Assembly (NCBI GenBank): GCA_051453625.1
Contig: JBOZIK010000001.1
Coordinates: 21,416,903-21,447,658 of the forward strand
From: Welwitschia mirabilis
Taxonomy: Eukaryota > Gnetophyta > Gnetopsida > Welwitschiales
DNA length: 30,756 nt
Direction of reading: 5' to 3'
The translations under genes were made by a program, and so were the position numbers. This document shows, piece by piece, positions 10,337 to 20,130 of this stretch. The notes beneath the pieces were generated by a model. It was given only the letters and a program-made list of their open reading frames with translations, was not told where the DNA came from and did no database searches. Each line of letters begins with the position of its first letter. Within the stretch, counting starts at the first letter, position 1.

Positions 10337-11546
10337 CTAGTATTTACTAGTTTCTTAGCAAAAACTTAATGAATAAATGGTGACATAGAAAAATTAACTA
10401 AGCAAAAATGGAACATATAAAATGATATAACATTTTTAAAAAATTTTAATCAATTTATAATGATTTAAGGCATCAAAATCAAAAAAACATTTATGAAAAC
10501 AAATGCCATACCCACTAACCAAAATTAAACTTTTTTCTCAAAGTTACAAAGATAGAAAATTTTATAAAAGGATTTTGAGAATAAGTTAATTTAATGGATA
10601 GAAAATGATTTTTATGAATGTATCTGAAAACCACACTAAAAATATGTAAAAAATAGAACATAAAACCTAATGGAAATCCATCAATTCATAAATTAAAAAA
10701 AATTGAATACCTAAGCTGATGGCCATATGTATTAAAAATTTTATTAATTTTATTTGAAATTTGAAAGGATCACAATATCAAACAAATAAGATATCCTTTA
10801 AGTAAGCCTACAACTTAAAAAAAATTAGTTAAACAAATCTTCAAGTCTATAGGTTAAGAAAAATAAACAGAAACTCATCTCTCAATTTTACCTTTTTCAT
10901 TCCAATTTATCTTTTTCTATAATCACCCTTAATTCATTATTTTAAGCATTTTGATCTAATTGAGCATTTAGCGTTATGACATCTCCTTTTAATAGAGTTA
11001 AACATATTAATATATAAAAGAGTTAATATTGCATTTTTAGTGAGCATTTATAGCCCTGATGTAGTTAAAAATGTTACAAATAACTCATCAGAGCTACATT
11101 ACTAATGAGCATTGATAGCTCTAATGTAGTTAGCTAGATCAATTTTTCATTAATCAATAATTAATTTGATTTTTAAAAGTTGATATTTCATTTTCTTTTC
11201 AATCATCCTTCTCATATTCAATAATTTTTTAATGCAAATAAAGGGTTCATTGACTTAATAGCCTAATCTAACTAAATCTTGTTTCCATAAAATACTTTAA
11301 AATAATTAACATATCATAAAGATAGATTTCACCTTAATTCAAAATACTTTTCTATTGGAAGACCTTAATAAAAGCTAAGATTAATAAGTTAACCTAAAAA
11401 TAAGCAAACCATTTCTTTAAGGGTCATCAACCAAGATTAGCTACAGGTAAACTTAAATTCTACCTATTTTATAATAATAATGCAATCACTTATTAATGGT
11501 TTATTTCTTTAAGGGTCATCAACCAAGATTAGCTAATGTTAAGAAC
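10337..11546 (-). other. 3' non-coding region of element B
   Basis: No coding motif is visible. The region aligns with 5223 to about 6560 of element A, including 'accaaaattaaactttttt', 'ttaagcattttgat', 'gcgttatgacat' and 'agggtcatcaacc'. It also contains three short related blocks around 11040-11120 based on 'gagcatttatagccctgatg' and 'gagcattgatagctctaatg', with an inverted relative 'catcagagctacattac'; these are small local repeats. Confidence 0.65.
11411..11535 (+). repeat. 33-bp perfect direct repeat, copies 92 bp apart
   Basis: The same 33 bases, starting 'atttctttaagggtcatcaa' and ending 'agattagcta', occur at 11411-11443 and 11503-11535 with no difference. One relative of this word is seen in A near 6525 ('aggccatcaactaggaacta'). 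Perfect identity in such decayed surroundings suggests a duplication much younger than element B itself. Confidence 0.9.
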
Positions 11547-11632
11547 TTATTGATAGATGGACAGAGGATGGTTAATAGATTTTATTAGGTTGAGATAGAT
11601 GGAGGGTGGGTAAAGATGAAATCTAAGGTGAT

Positions 11633-11698
11633 GATAGTTTACTTGATGTTGTGAATAGTATTTTGGATAGTTTACTTGATGTGGTGGATAGTATTTTG
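11633..11698 (-). repeat. 33-bp tandem repeat, two units, in frame
   Basis: Two head-to-tail units (11633-11665, 11666-11698), each starting 'gatagtttacttgatgt' on the plus strand, differ at a few bases; a third partial unit follows. On the minus strand the period is exactly 11 codons and gives the repeated peptide 'YPKYYPPHQVN'. A period divisible by three fits duplication inside a once-coding region. Confidence 0.85.
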
Positions 11699-11881
11699 GA
11701 TTTCCTACTTGAAAATTTTTAAGGAAGCAATTATAAATGTGAAAGTTCTTAGTTAGTTTAAGACATGAAAGGGTATCAAGCACAAAATTTTTAGCACTTT
11801 TAGTTTTTTCAATTCTTAATTTATTATAAAGGAAGATTTACACTAAAAGAAAAATCTAATCTAAATGCATGCAATGAAACT

Positions 11882-12200
11882 AAAAATTTTTAGACGGATT
11901 TTCCAAAAAATTGCATATGTGGTGATGAATACAATGGCTAAATAATGAGTTAACATTAAACAAGGCATTCAAAGATAAGAGAGAATCATGATATATATTT
12001 ATGCACAAATTCATAAAAGATGGAATAACATCAATATTAAAAATTTTAGAGGGATTTTCGAAGGAATTGCATATGTGAAGGCTTAAGGTGGTGAATGAAA
12101 TGGCTAAATAATGAGTCAAAATTAAAGCAGGCATTCATAAATGAGATAGAATCATGATAAATGTTTATGCATGAATCCATAAAAGATAGAAGAATATCAA
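11882..12200 (-). repeat. 157-bp tandem duplication, two copies
   Basis: Copy one (11882-12038) and copy two (12039-12200) share 'attgcatatgtg', 'atggctaaataatgagt', 'gaatcatgat' and 'tcataaaaga' in the same order, with point differences and a short insertion in copy two. On the minus strand both encode a similar stretch containing 'SFM', 'CINIYHDS' and 'SLFSH', so the duplication lies inside the coding remnant of B. Confidence 0.85.
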
Positions 12201-13600
12201 CACTAGTGTTGAAATTAATACATTTAAAATCAGCAATTTCTTATTCCTTAGCTTATTTCTGTTTACTTAACAACTTATGCAAGATATTATTTTGGGTTAA
12301 AGATAAAGATGGATTAGAGGCCATTAGAGAAGGTAAATGATCATCAAGACAATTATTATAAGATGGTTTTAAAGACACAATGAACTTATTTTTCTCATTA
12401 AATTTTATATCTTACTCAAATAATAAGGATGAAAATGTCTATATTGGTTCAAGAGTTTATTAAGAAAAACTTTTTAAGGGATGGATCATGTTTAAACTCT
12501 TGGCTAATGTTCTCCTCTTCATTAAGGTTGTGGAAATTATTCTTCAAAAGGTCACATAGGTAATAAAGATTTTAGTTCAAAGGTATGTTCATTTTCTATT
12601 TCATTAATATCACTTTCATCCTCTAATGTATAACTTTTTAGTTTTCCATCTCCCTTAAGTGGATACTTACTTACTAAGGATTGATCATCATCATTTGATG
12701 TATCTAATCCTACTCCCAATTATAGTTTATTTGCACCTTATCGATTACTTACTAATGCATGTTTAAATGTAGGGTTATCTTGGATATCATTGTTGGTCTT
12801 ATCATGGGATTCTTCCTCATTCCTAATAGATGTGGTTTGAATTTCATTAATTTTTATTTCATTAATTACTTTAAATTTTTCAAGGCTTGTAGTTTCATGG
12901 AACATAGGAAGGTTTTTTTTACTTGTTCTTTATCAAGAACCCTAAGGATTTGATCACTAGTTTTAGCCATTTATTAACAAAGTTGCTTAAGATTTCCATT
13001 CATTTTCTTAGTTGTTTCTTATAAATAATAAGAATATAATTCAAATGTGTTAAAATAAGATCCAAAAAACATCTTTTATAAATCTCTAAAAGGTATTTTG
13101 AAAGGAAGGTAAGGTGGATTATTAAATAGGTGAAGATGACAGGCATTAGTCAAATGATAAAGGATATAAAAAATGAAATGAAGGATTAGAATTAAAGAAT
13201 GATAAATATGAAGTTGATGGATATGAATTATAAGAGTTAGTGGAAGGCATGTAATCAAATTATTTTGGATTGATATATTAATTTTGGAATCCATAATTGT
13301 AGTGAAGTTGATTCTTGTATGGAGTGGTTTGAGGATATACTTCAAAGATCTGTCTCAGTCATTAGAACTATTCTATAGTGCATTTGGTTGATCTTGATTT
13401 TTAAAACCATAAGGATAAATAAGTTTAAATTTAGCATGTGTCTAAAATGGATTAGAAGCTCAATCCATTTTTTAAGTTTAAGAAAATAATTAACAATTTA
13501 TGTTAAGAGTTCATATTTTCTAGAATTTTCTCAGTTTTAGAGGAAGCTTATAAGTCGAAATAGTTCAAAGAGGTTAGAAAAGGTTTTAGTTTAAGTTTTT

Positions 13601-14245
13601 TAGTGTTTAGAGTAGGAAAGTCAATGGTGCTAGTCAAAGAAGGTAGTAGTTCCAATTTGGTTGAGTAGAAAAAATTTTAAAAAAAAGATATAGGATTCAT
13701 GTAGTCCATGTAAAAGGTTTTAAGTTATAAGGTATGAAAAAATTTTAACAGGAACTCAAAATAATTGTATCTTAAAAATTTACAAGTTTAGAAAAGACCT
13801 TATACATTTTTACTTTTTCTCAAAATTCTAATAGGATTTATAAAATAGAAATAAAAATTTAGAGAATGAAAAATTATAGAATTGTATAAAAATAAAACAT
13901 ATAAAATAAATTATTATAATTTAATTCAATTTTGATTCATAATATTAGGTTTTAGTTGCATTTATAAGAAAGTTGTTAGACTTATAACATAAAAATATTA
14001 GATATAAAAATGAATTTCAAATGTTAGAATAAATAACGAAACATAAAAATTTGGACCATCTTGGGATTTACTAAATAAAGTCTAGTACCTTCTACTAGAA
14101 GGAAAAAACACACATAAAAAAGAGGAAAGAACTAGTTTAGGTATCACTAGAAAATGGACCAGTACTCAAAAATAAAAAATAAAAATTAACTAAAAATATT
14201 ACAAGAAGAATATCATGTACCTTGAAAAAATTATTATGCTAATAT
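13601..14245 (-). other. 5' leader of element B
   Basis: This lies between the primer-binding site and the first Tyr-rich coding-like stretch. It is AT-rich with stops in all frames and no motif. By position it is the untranslated leader, which would hold the packaging signal of a working element. Confidence 0.45.
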
Positions 14246-14265
14246 ATCCTTAGTAATAATGTCAA
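14246..14265 (-). promoter_or_regulatory. Primer-binding site of element B (tRNA-Asp type), decayed
   Basis: On the minus strand, 'ttgacattattactaaggat' lies five bases past the LTR4 end. The plant tRNA-Asp 3'-end complement used by Athila elements is 'ttggcgccgttgccggggat'. The two match at 11 of 20 positions, and all nine differences are G-to-A or C-to-T. Position and substitution pattern together support the call. Confidence 0.82.
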
Positions 14266-14270
14266 AAATC

Positions 14271-15553
14271 TAATTATAGCTTTATAGGATCTAAATTTAT
14301 CTAATTTCACATTTAGAATTATTCTTCCATAGGGATATATGTGGTAACTTTTACAAAAGTGATATAAAAATTCTAGCTTGTAATGGAAACTTAAATAAAA
14401 TAAATTATATCTTGTAATGGAAACTGATGCAAGGGATCAAAGATGCTCTAAGAATCTAACTGATTTGTTTAACTCTCCACCTTTACTCTAATGATTTTTG
14501 TATCCTATACTTAAAAGTTAAATAAGCTCATTTAAAGATTACTAATAACAAAGAAATTATTTAATAACAATGAAAGCATGAGACCTACTTGATAATTAGT
14601 CATACCTAAATATTGCTAATGCCAAATGAATTTGCAATAATAATGAAAGGATTAAAACTAATTTTAAAAGTAGTCTTACCTAAATATTACTAATGTCAAA
14701 TAAAATGTGTAGTTAGAATGAAAGGGTTTAAATCAATTCTTATGTTGAAATCTAAAAGGAATATGCATTATATCGATGGAGAGGAAGAAAAGGAGAAACT
14801 CCTCAACTAGCCTTAGATCATTCTGCCCTCAAGAAAGGTTATCAAAGCACTAGGATATCTTAGCCTTTAAGCCTTCCCCACATTAAGCCAATCCAAAGTT
14901 GTTTACAATGGGTGCTTAAGGTCCTTTATAGATGAGGGAAGGCTTAAAGTCTATGTCATGATTACATTAGATGGTAATTACATAAGAGAGTTTACTTAAG
15001 GGTGATTACATAAGGAGGGAGTTACAAATATATTTAACATGTAACCACAAGAAATGATTCTCTGTCTCTTTATGAAAACATGATAATGACTTGTCCTTTG
15101 ACTACTAATGCTGATGTTAATGGATTCCATGTCATGTTTCTTTCACATGATCATCCTTGTTATCATTACATGCTATTGTGATGTGTCATCTTATACTTTC
15201 ATCACATCTTATTAGGATTAAAGATTTATTTAGAATTAATTATGACTCAGCCCATAAGTTCAACGTGATTATTTCTAAAAATGGGTTGAAGAACATGAGT
15301 TTTATAGTAGTTTACCTTAGAAGGCAGGTAACACTAGTAGTCTTAGCTCGCAAGACTAGCATTTAGCACTAGAATTTTGTCATTTTGTACAAAGTATTTC
15401 CAAAGGCTATAATATACCTTCTCATGTAAAGGGAAGTTAAAAATTTCATAGAAAACATTAATATTTAATAAACCCATGAATTTAATATTTCTTCCTATTC
15501 TAAACTGATCAATCCTTCTTTCTTATAATGTCAATTTTTACATGTAAATACTA
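14271..15553 (-). repeat. LTR4: 5' LTR of element B
   Basis: On the minus strand it starts near 'tagtatttacatg' at 15553 (the usual TG read as TA) and ends 'gctataatta' at 14271 (the usual CA read as TA). It aligns throughout with LTR3, is flanked downstream by the primer-binding site, and keeps a TATA-like box at 14923-14931. Short direct copies such as 'taatgaaag' and 'cctaaatattactaat' recur in 14560-14720, part of the downstream U5 side, which is longer here than in LTR3. The frame 15157-15366 is a by-product and carries no motif. Confidence 0.88.
14923..14931 (-). promoter_or_regulatory. TATA-like box of LTR4
   Basis: The minus strand reads 'ctataaagg' here, aligned with the TATA boxes of LTR1 and LTR2. 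A homologous 'cttaagcacccattgtaaac' follows, comparable with 'cttaagccttcatttgtaga' in LTR1. Confidence 0.55.
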
Positions 15554-15558
15554 CGGTT

Positions 15559-16700
15559 AATGCCTCTACTTTTAGAAATGATCTATCTAATTAATTGTTT
15601 ATGTTTTTTTAAGAGATTTAGTAGTTTAATTTTCTAGTATGAATAGAAAGAAAAATTGATTACCATCAAAAAAAGTAAAATATTCTTCTAAGAAGGGATA
15701 CTAAAAGTTGTTAGGAAGTAATTTAAGGTTAATGTGGGCTTCATTTTATGTTAGGATGTAGAGTTCTTATTTTGAGCAGAGCTAAAGCTTGGTTATCATA
15801 AAGGCGAGTGGAAGATTCTTAGTAATTAAGAATATCTTTTATTTTATCCATTTGTTTAATTTTTCATTACTAGAACTTAGTTTCATGATATAAAAAACAT
15901 TTAATTCTATTGTCATATTACCAAAAGATTTTTTTCATCAGACCATTCCTACAGTTAATTAAGTAATTATATCTTGTTACAAAATGTCTGCTTATGATGA
16001 TAAGAACTAATGAATTACTTATGTTCGCTATATCTAAAATAATAGTTGTCTACCCTAATAATAACATCTTCGATTATTTCTAATAGAGTTTTCAAGGAAT
16101 TATTAGGAGCTTGATGTTTTTAAGCTCTTCCAAGTCTAATTATTTTTAAATACTATAAGGAATCATGTTTATACTAAACCCTAAGTCTAATAAGACTTTG
16201 TTAAGTGTTTGTTTTGAATGATAATGGCAATTATTAGGTAGTCAGAGTTCTTGTATTTGGGAGGAAATTGGTTTTGAAGTATCACACAAGGAAATTGGTT
16301 TTAAAGTATCACACTAGTTTATTGCACTTAAAAAGCTCTACTTTTAACATTTATTTGTCTATTTACTATAAACATATCTTTGAGAAACTTTGTGTAAGAA
16401 CAAAATTTCTTAATTACTTCTAAGATAGATATGACTTCTTTGAATATTTCTAATGCCTCTAACTATTTCTTCATATTTTTTTCCTTTCTAAGTTGCTAAA
16501 GAATGGGTAGAATTTCTTTATAAGTTGGCAAGGGCTTTTCTAATTTTTCTACTATTTTGTCCTTCTCTTTGATTTTGTGGGTGTTGATTCCTCTTCATTT
16601 TGGTATTACTCGAATTGATTATTCAACTCTTTTCCACTTCTAAGATGAATGGCCTTGGTTTCTTTGATTTAAATAGGATCAAATTCTTCCATGAATTTAA
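15559..16700 (-). pseudogene. Element A gag-protease linker, protease and protease-RT linker, decayed
   Basis: On the minus strand, 'KAIHLRSGKELN' near 16660-16618 is the hallmark linker between gag and protease in Athila-type elements. The aspartic-protease site at 16148-16195 reads 'LLDLGFSINMIPYSI', with the catalytic Asp kept and Asp-Leu-Gly as usual in this lineage. The following beta-strands are visible but broken. After 15960 the protease-RT linker is recognisable ('LKLLPNNF' near 15720, then a frameshift, then 'GIN' at about 15565). The frame ends at 15559, at the border of LTR4, and resumes at 9133. The domain would process the element's polyprotein. A 27-bp in-frame duplication lies just ahead of it. 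Confidence 0.85.
16263..16316 (-). repeat. 27-bp tandem duplication in the A polyprotein
   Basis: Two head-to-tail units, 16263-16289 and 16290-16316, each read 'ggaaattggtttt' then 'aagtatcacac' on the plus strand and differ at two bases. The period is nine codons. In the minus-strand frame of element A the unit gives 'VILQNQFP'-type residues twice, immediately before the protease domain. Confidence 0.9.
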
Positions 16701-16759
16701 TTTCTTTTGGGTTTGATTATAATCTTATAAGGAGTTTACTAAGTTTTCTTTAAGTTAAA

Positions 16760-18010
16760 GAATAGAGAATTTGGATTTTGATTTACTCAAGTATATTAAG
16801 AAAGGAAGTTTATGATTGTATGATATGTTCTAAATCATTCAAGAAGGAGGAATGTTGCTTAAGAGTTTTTTCATAATAATGGATAACTTGGGTTGGGATT
16901 TCCATTATTTTCTTTAAGAATTTATCCAATGGAGTAGATGATGAGGGTTATTAGTGATTTGATGGAAATGAATGGAAGGATGATGATGAAAATAAATTTC
17001 TTAATTGATTGTTATAGGTTTGATTATATGATTTATCCTATTTTCAAGAAAAATTGGGAAGATTCCTCCACTAGGGGTTGCAGGTATTTGAATACTAGTT
17101 ATTTTTCTGATTCCACTAATGGAATGCTACTGCATTAATTTATTTATTTACTATATTTTAAAATAATGGTATGAAAGGATACTTAGCTATCTCATGTAAG
17201 TCTATGTAGTAGATTAATCACTCAAGTCTAGAGGTTAAAGGTTTAGATAAGGTGGAAAGAAATTCTACTCTTCTAGTCAACTCATTTATCCTATTATCAA
17301 TCTCAAAGTTATTATGTATCTTGAACACACTAGTAGACCTAATAGAATGTTGGAATTTGGATGGTTCACTAGGATTTTCTTAGTTTATAAAACTTGTGCC
17401 TATAGTTTCAAGGTAATTCCAACCTTTATTTAATGAAAAGATTAGGAAAATGTCTCTATTAATCATTTAAACTAATTATCCATTATTTTTTAATAAACTC
17501 TTATAAAAGAAACTAATTATTTTATGTGGCTCAAATCCATATTGGTGGGCATTTTTAAATCAAGTTCTTAAACCTCTCTAAGGCTTATGAGAAATTTTCA
17601 TGATCCTTCTATTGATAGTTTATAATCTCTTACCTTAAATAATTGGTTTTATGATTTAGAAATGATTTTAAAATAAAATCTTTATTTATTAATTTTTCAA
17701 GTTATGATGGATAGATTTTTAAGAGTATGAAGTCAAGATTTATCTTTTTCCTTAAGGAAGAATGAGAAAAGAATGAGTCTAAGATATAGGTGTTGGGGTA
17801 TTGCAATATAGTAGATAGCACACATTTAAATTCATTGAGGTGTAGGTAAGAGTCTTCACATTATAAGCCATGAAAATGGAGAAGTAACTATATATTAGAT
17901 GGATTAAACTCTAGCCTATGTGTTATTAGTAATTGGACTATGCATGAATGGGTACCTAAGCATAAGATTGTAAGTAATCACAAAGGGATTACTTATGGGA
18001 ATTGTCAGAT
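16760..18010 (-). pseudogene. Element A gag, decayed
   Basis: The retrotransposon gag core is clear on the minus strand. 'LEFNPSNI' lies near 17918-17895, then 'HLNEFKCVLSTI' near 17845, 'INYQ' and 'ALERFKNLI' near 17630-17560, and a region once matching 'CPHHGF'-type text ('KCPPIW'). A zinc-knuckle-like segment at about 17200-17165 reads 'YYIDLHEIAKYP', with the Cys positions changed to Tyr. The Athila C-terminal signature follows near 17100-17050 as 'YSNTCNP' and 'WRNLPNFS'. Many stops occur at expected Gln and Trp positions. Gag would form the cytoplasmic particle that packages the RNA. The plus-strand frame 16938-17138 is its shadow. Confidence 0.85.
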
Positions 18011-18489
18011 TAATTTTGTGATATGTTTTGACTAATGTTTTAGGATTTTTTTGACTAAGATAGTAGGCCTTTAGATTGTCTAATAATTCCTCATTTGATT
18101 AGAAATTGTTATTAATGAAAAGGCTTGAAAGTTAGATTAGGTATTTAGGTTTTATTATTGGAAGATGAAAGCCTTTTCTTCTTGGGTATTATGATGAGAT
18201 TAGTTTCTAGATGATATTCTCTCTTATTTATTATTGCTAGTATTAGGATCATGTTTTTAATAAAAGATATTATAATTAGGTGATGTAATTCATTTTAGAT
18301 ATAATGCATACAAATTTTAGAAGATTTTTAAATGGGGCTTAATTAATAGAAAGTTTTCTGATAGATCAGAAAGATTTTGAGAAATGTTTTAGTGTTTGCA
18401 TAGAAATGCTAATAGGGCTAGTGAGGGAAGATGATGTCATTAGCTTGTTTAAGGTTATAACATTGAGAAAAAAATAGAGATTCATAAGG
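18011..18489 (-). other. Probable 5' part of gag and leader of element A
   Basis: It lies upstream of recognisable gag on the minus strand. No motif, primer-binding site or LTR end is visible. A soft boundary is placed where the character of the sequence changes at 'tgtcgcaaccc' (18490). Confidence 0.4.
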
Positions 18490-20130
18490 TGTCGCAACCC
18501 ATTCTTAGGTTTAAATTTAAGAAGCGTAATTTTTTAATTAATTAAATTACATTACATGATTAGACATCTCATAGAACAATTAGGTTACAACTAAGGGATA
18601 TACCTCTCAATTACCCATAGACTACACCTTAGCAGAACTATATAATTATAATTTACCTAACCAACACTACATCTAAGTCAAGCTTATTTAGAAAGCTTGA
18701 TTAGAAACATACAAAAAAAGTGTGTAAGTCACAGTTAAGTGGTTGATTATACCAATAACTAAGCAATCATCCTTATGTATCCTCATCTAGAGGATTTTAG
18801 ACCATATGTAATTCTATCATGGACCTCATTCCAATCTCTAACAATACATATGAGCATAAGATAGATCAAAGTGGTCCATACCAATAGGCATATAAGCAAA
18901 ATATGCATGACACAATGCAAGAATAATATAAGAACTCAATGTTAGACTTAACAAGAGTATGATGACAATTGAATCAAACCAATACTAAATGATATTACAC
19001 ATATATAATCATACATATGCATAACAACTATATGTAAAAGTATAGGAGGTAACTAGTTAAGAACTCTCAAGGTTACAACACCTATCTCTAATAAGAAATT
19101 TTAATGTATGAATGATGATAATGCATACATAAGCATAAGAGAATTCTTCCACATCTTAGTGAGAGACAATGGGAGGGAAGTATCATAATAGAATGTCATT
19201 ATAGTAGACACATGCAAAAATGATGATTAACACACATGCACATACACACACATGTTCCATTTTAACAGGTTACCTCATAGCTACTCCTTTTATAATACAA
19301 CATATTAAATCTAATAATATATAAACATTAAATACTATAAGAAACTAGCTAATATGCTATGATTAAATCTCTAGTCTTAATAGACTTAAATTAAATGATA
19401 GAGACAACTAATTAAATGCCTAGTTATTTTAATGAGCATCATAGAAAAATCACTAATATTATATCATTTTGTATACAAAATAACAAATGACTATCTAAGA
19501 CATTTTATTCATACACATTAACATGCAACAAAATACATATTCAAGAGTACATATCTAGAATGTATTAAGTCATATTAGAAGTAATCTTAATTATTAAGAA
19601 ATGTGCTAGCTTACATCATTACATAACTATAACATGCATACATGATTTCATTAAATCACACAAACACATACCATTATAGTAGGGGAAACGTATACTTGCT
19701 CCTTTTATAATGCTAATGTAATAAAACTATTTTTAGAAATTAAAATACTTGTAATGCTAATAAAGTAGTAAAATAAATTCAATAATATTATTTGGTACCT
19801 ATATATATAAAATATATATCAAAAACTATTAATTATAATTATCTTTTTTTAGTTTAATAACTTAAAACATTTCATTACTTATAATTATATTTTAATATTA
19901 GTATCATATAAAATTAATAATGACTTTTTTTTAGCATAAGTATAATATCATAAACATATCATACATAACCAAAATTGTATAACATATCATACATTTAACT
20001 CTTAAAAAGAAAACATGTTTAAGTATGAAAACATAAACATTTTGGCAATCTAACTAGTGGTTGCTCCTCCTTCATTTACGGGATCATGGATTAGAACGTT
20101 TAGATGTTGTGTCTAGCACTAACAATTAGT
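18490..20130. repeat. Unassigned block, possibly an LTR or other transposon end
   Basis: The block begins with 'tgtcgcaaccc' and may end near 'tgttgtgtctagca' (about 20123), so it could be a TG...CA unit of about 1.6 kb. It has no coding motif. It does not align with any of the six LTRs in the window. It is rich in 'acatgcatac'-type alternating purine-pyrimidine text. Two places share 'gctactccttttataat' or 'ttgctccttttataatgcta' (about 19287 and 19697), hinting at an internal duplication. It sits where the 5' LTR of A would be expected, so it may have replaced or interrupted it. No target-site duplication was found. Confidence 0.35.

Larger units (their letters stand above)
11547..13600 (-). 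pseudogene. Element B internal coding remnant, Tyr/Pro/Ser-rich, function unknown
   Basis: I do not recognise this protein. On the minus strand, segments from about 13345 down to 11547 read as stretches rich in Tyr, Pro, Ser, Asn and His broken by stops and frameshifts. Examples are 'QLHYNYGFQN' and 'SYNSYPSTSYLSFFNSNPSF' near 13300-13170, a more polar part near 12870-12700 ('KFKVINEIKINEIQTTSIRN'), a duplicated block at 11882-12200, and an 11-residue repeat 'YPKYYPPHQVN' near 11700-11633. Open pieces at 13345-13076, 12134-11880 and 11783-11547 may be fragments of one frame. No gag core, protease, RT or integrase motif is present. It occupies the place of gag-pol in element B. It could be a very diverged gag, a captured host sequence or an element-specific protein; the composition resembles a low-complexity gag tail, but I cannot choose. 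Confidence 0.4.
9134..15553 (-). mobile_element. Element B: non-autonomous LTR retrotransposon nested in A
   Basis: B is bounded by two direct LTR copies, LTR3 (9134-10328) and LTR4 (14271-15553), both in minus orientation. Next to LTR4 lies a tRNA-Asp-type primer-binding site (14246-14265). Next to LTR3 lies a polypurine tract (10329-10336). The internal region is only about 3.9 kb and I recognise no gag, protease, RT, RNase H or integrase motif in it. It holds a leader of about 0.65 kb, about 2 kb of decayed frames rich in Tyr, Pro, Ser and Asn, and a 3' non-coding block homologous to that of A. B splits the protease-RT linker of A. A five-base duplication may survive as 'cggtt' (15554-15558) and 'tagtt' (9130-9134), which differ by two transitions, but boundary placement there is ambiguous by one base. 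Mobilisation would have needed proteins from a relative such as A. Confidence 0.85.
3967..18480 (-). mobile_element. Element A: decayed Athila-like Ty3/gypsy retrotransposon, interrupted by element B
   Basis: On the minus strand the remains of one Ty3/gypsy element occur in the canonical order gag (about 18010 to 16760), protease (16700 to 15950), RT, RNase H, integrase (9133 to 6690), 3' non-coding DNA and 3' LTR (LTR2). The RNase H-before-integrase order is that of Ty3/gypsy elements. The gag-protease linker 'LRSGKELN' and gag motifs point to the Athila lineage. The coding path is broken between 15559 and 9133 by element B and joins correctly across it. No 5' LTR or primer-binding site was found at the high-coordinate end, where an unassigned block begins at 18490. 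No env-like third frame was recognised. The element is dead, with stops in every domain. Without B the recognised part is about 8 kb. Confidence 0.85.

Noticed and set aside
12759-12953. 64-codon plus-strand frame
   Set aside because: Antisense to the coding-like remnant of B; no motif.
15157-15366. 69-codon plus-strand frame
   Set aside because: Within LTR4; same reasoning as for LTR3.
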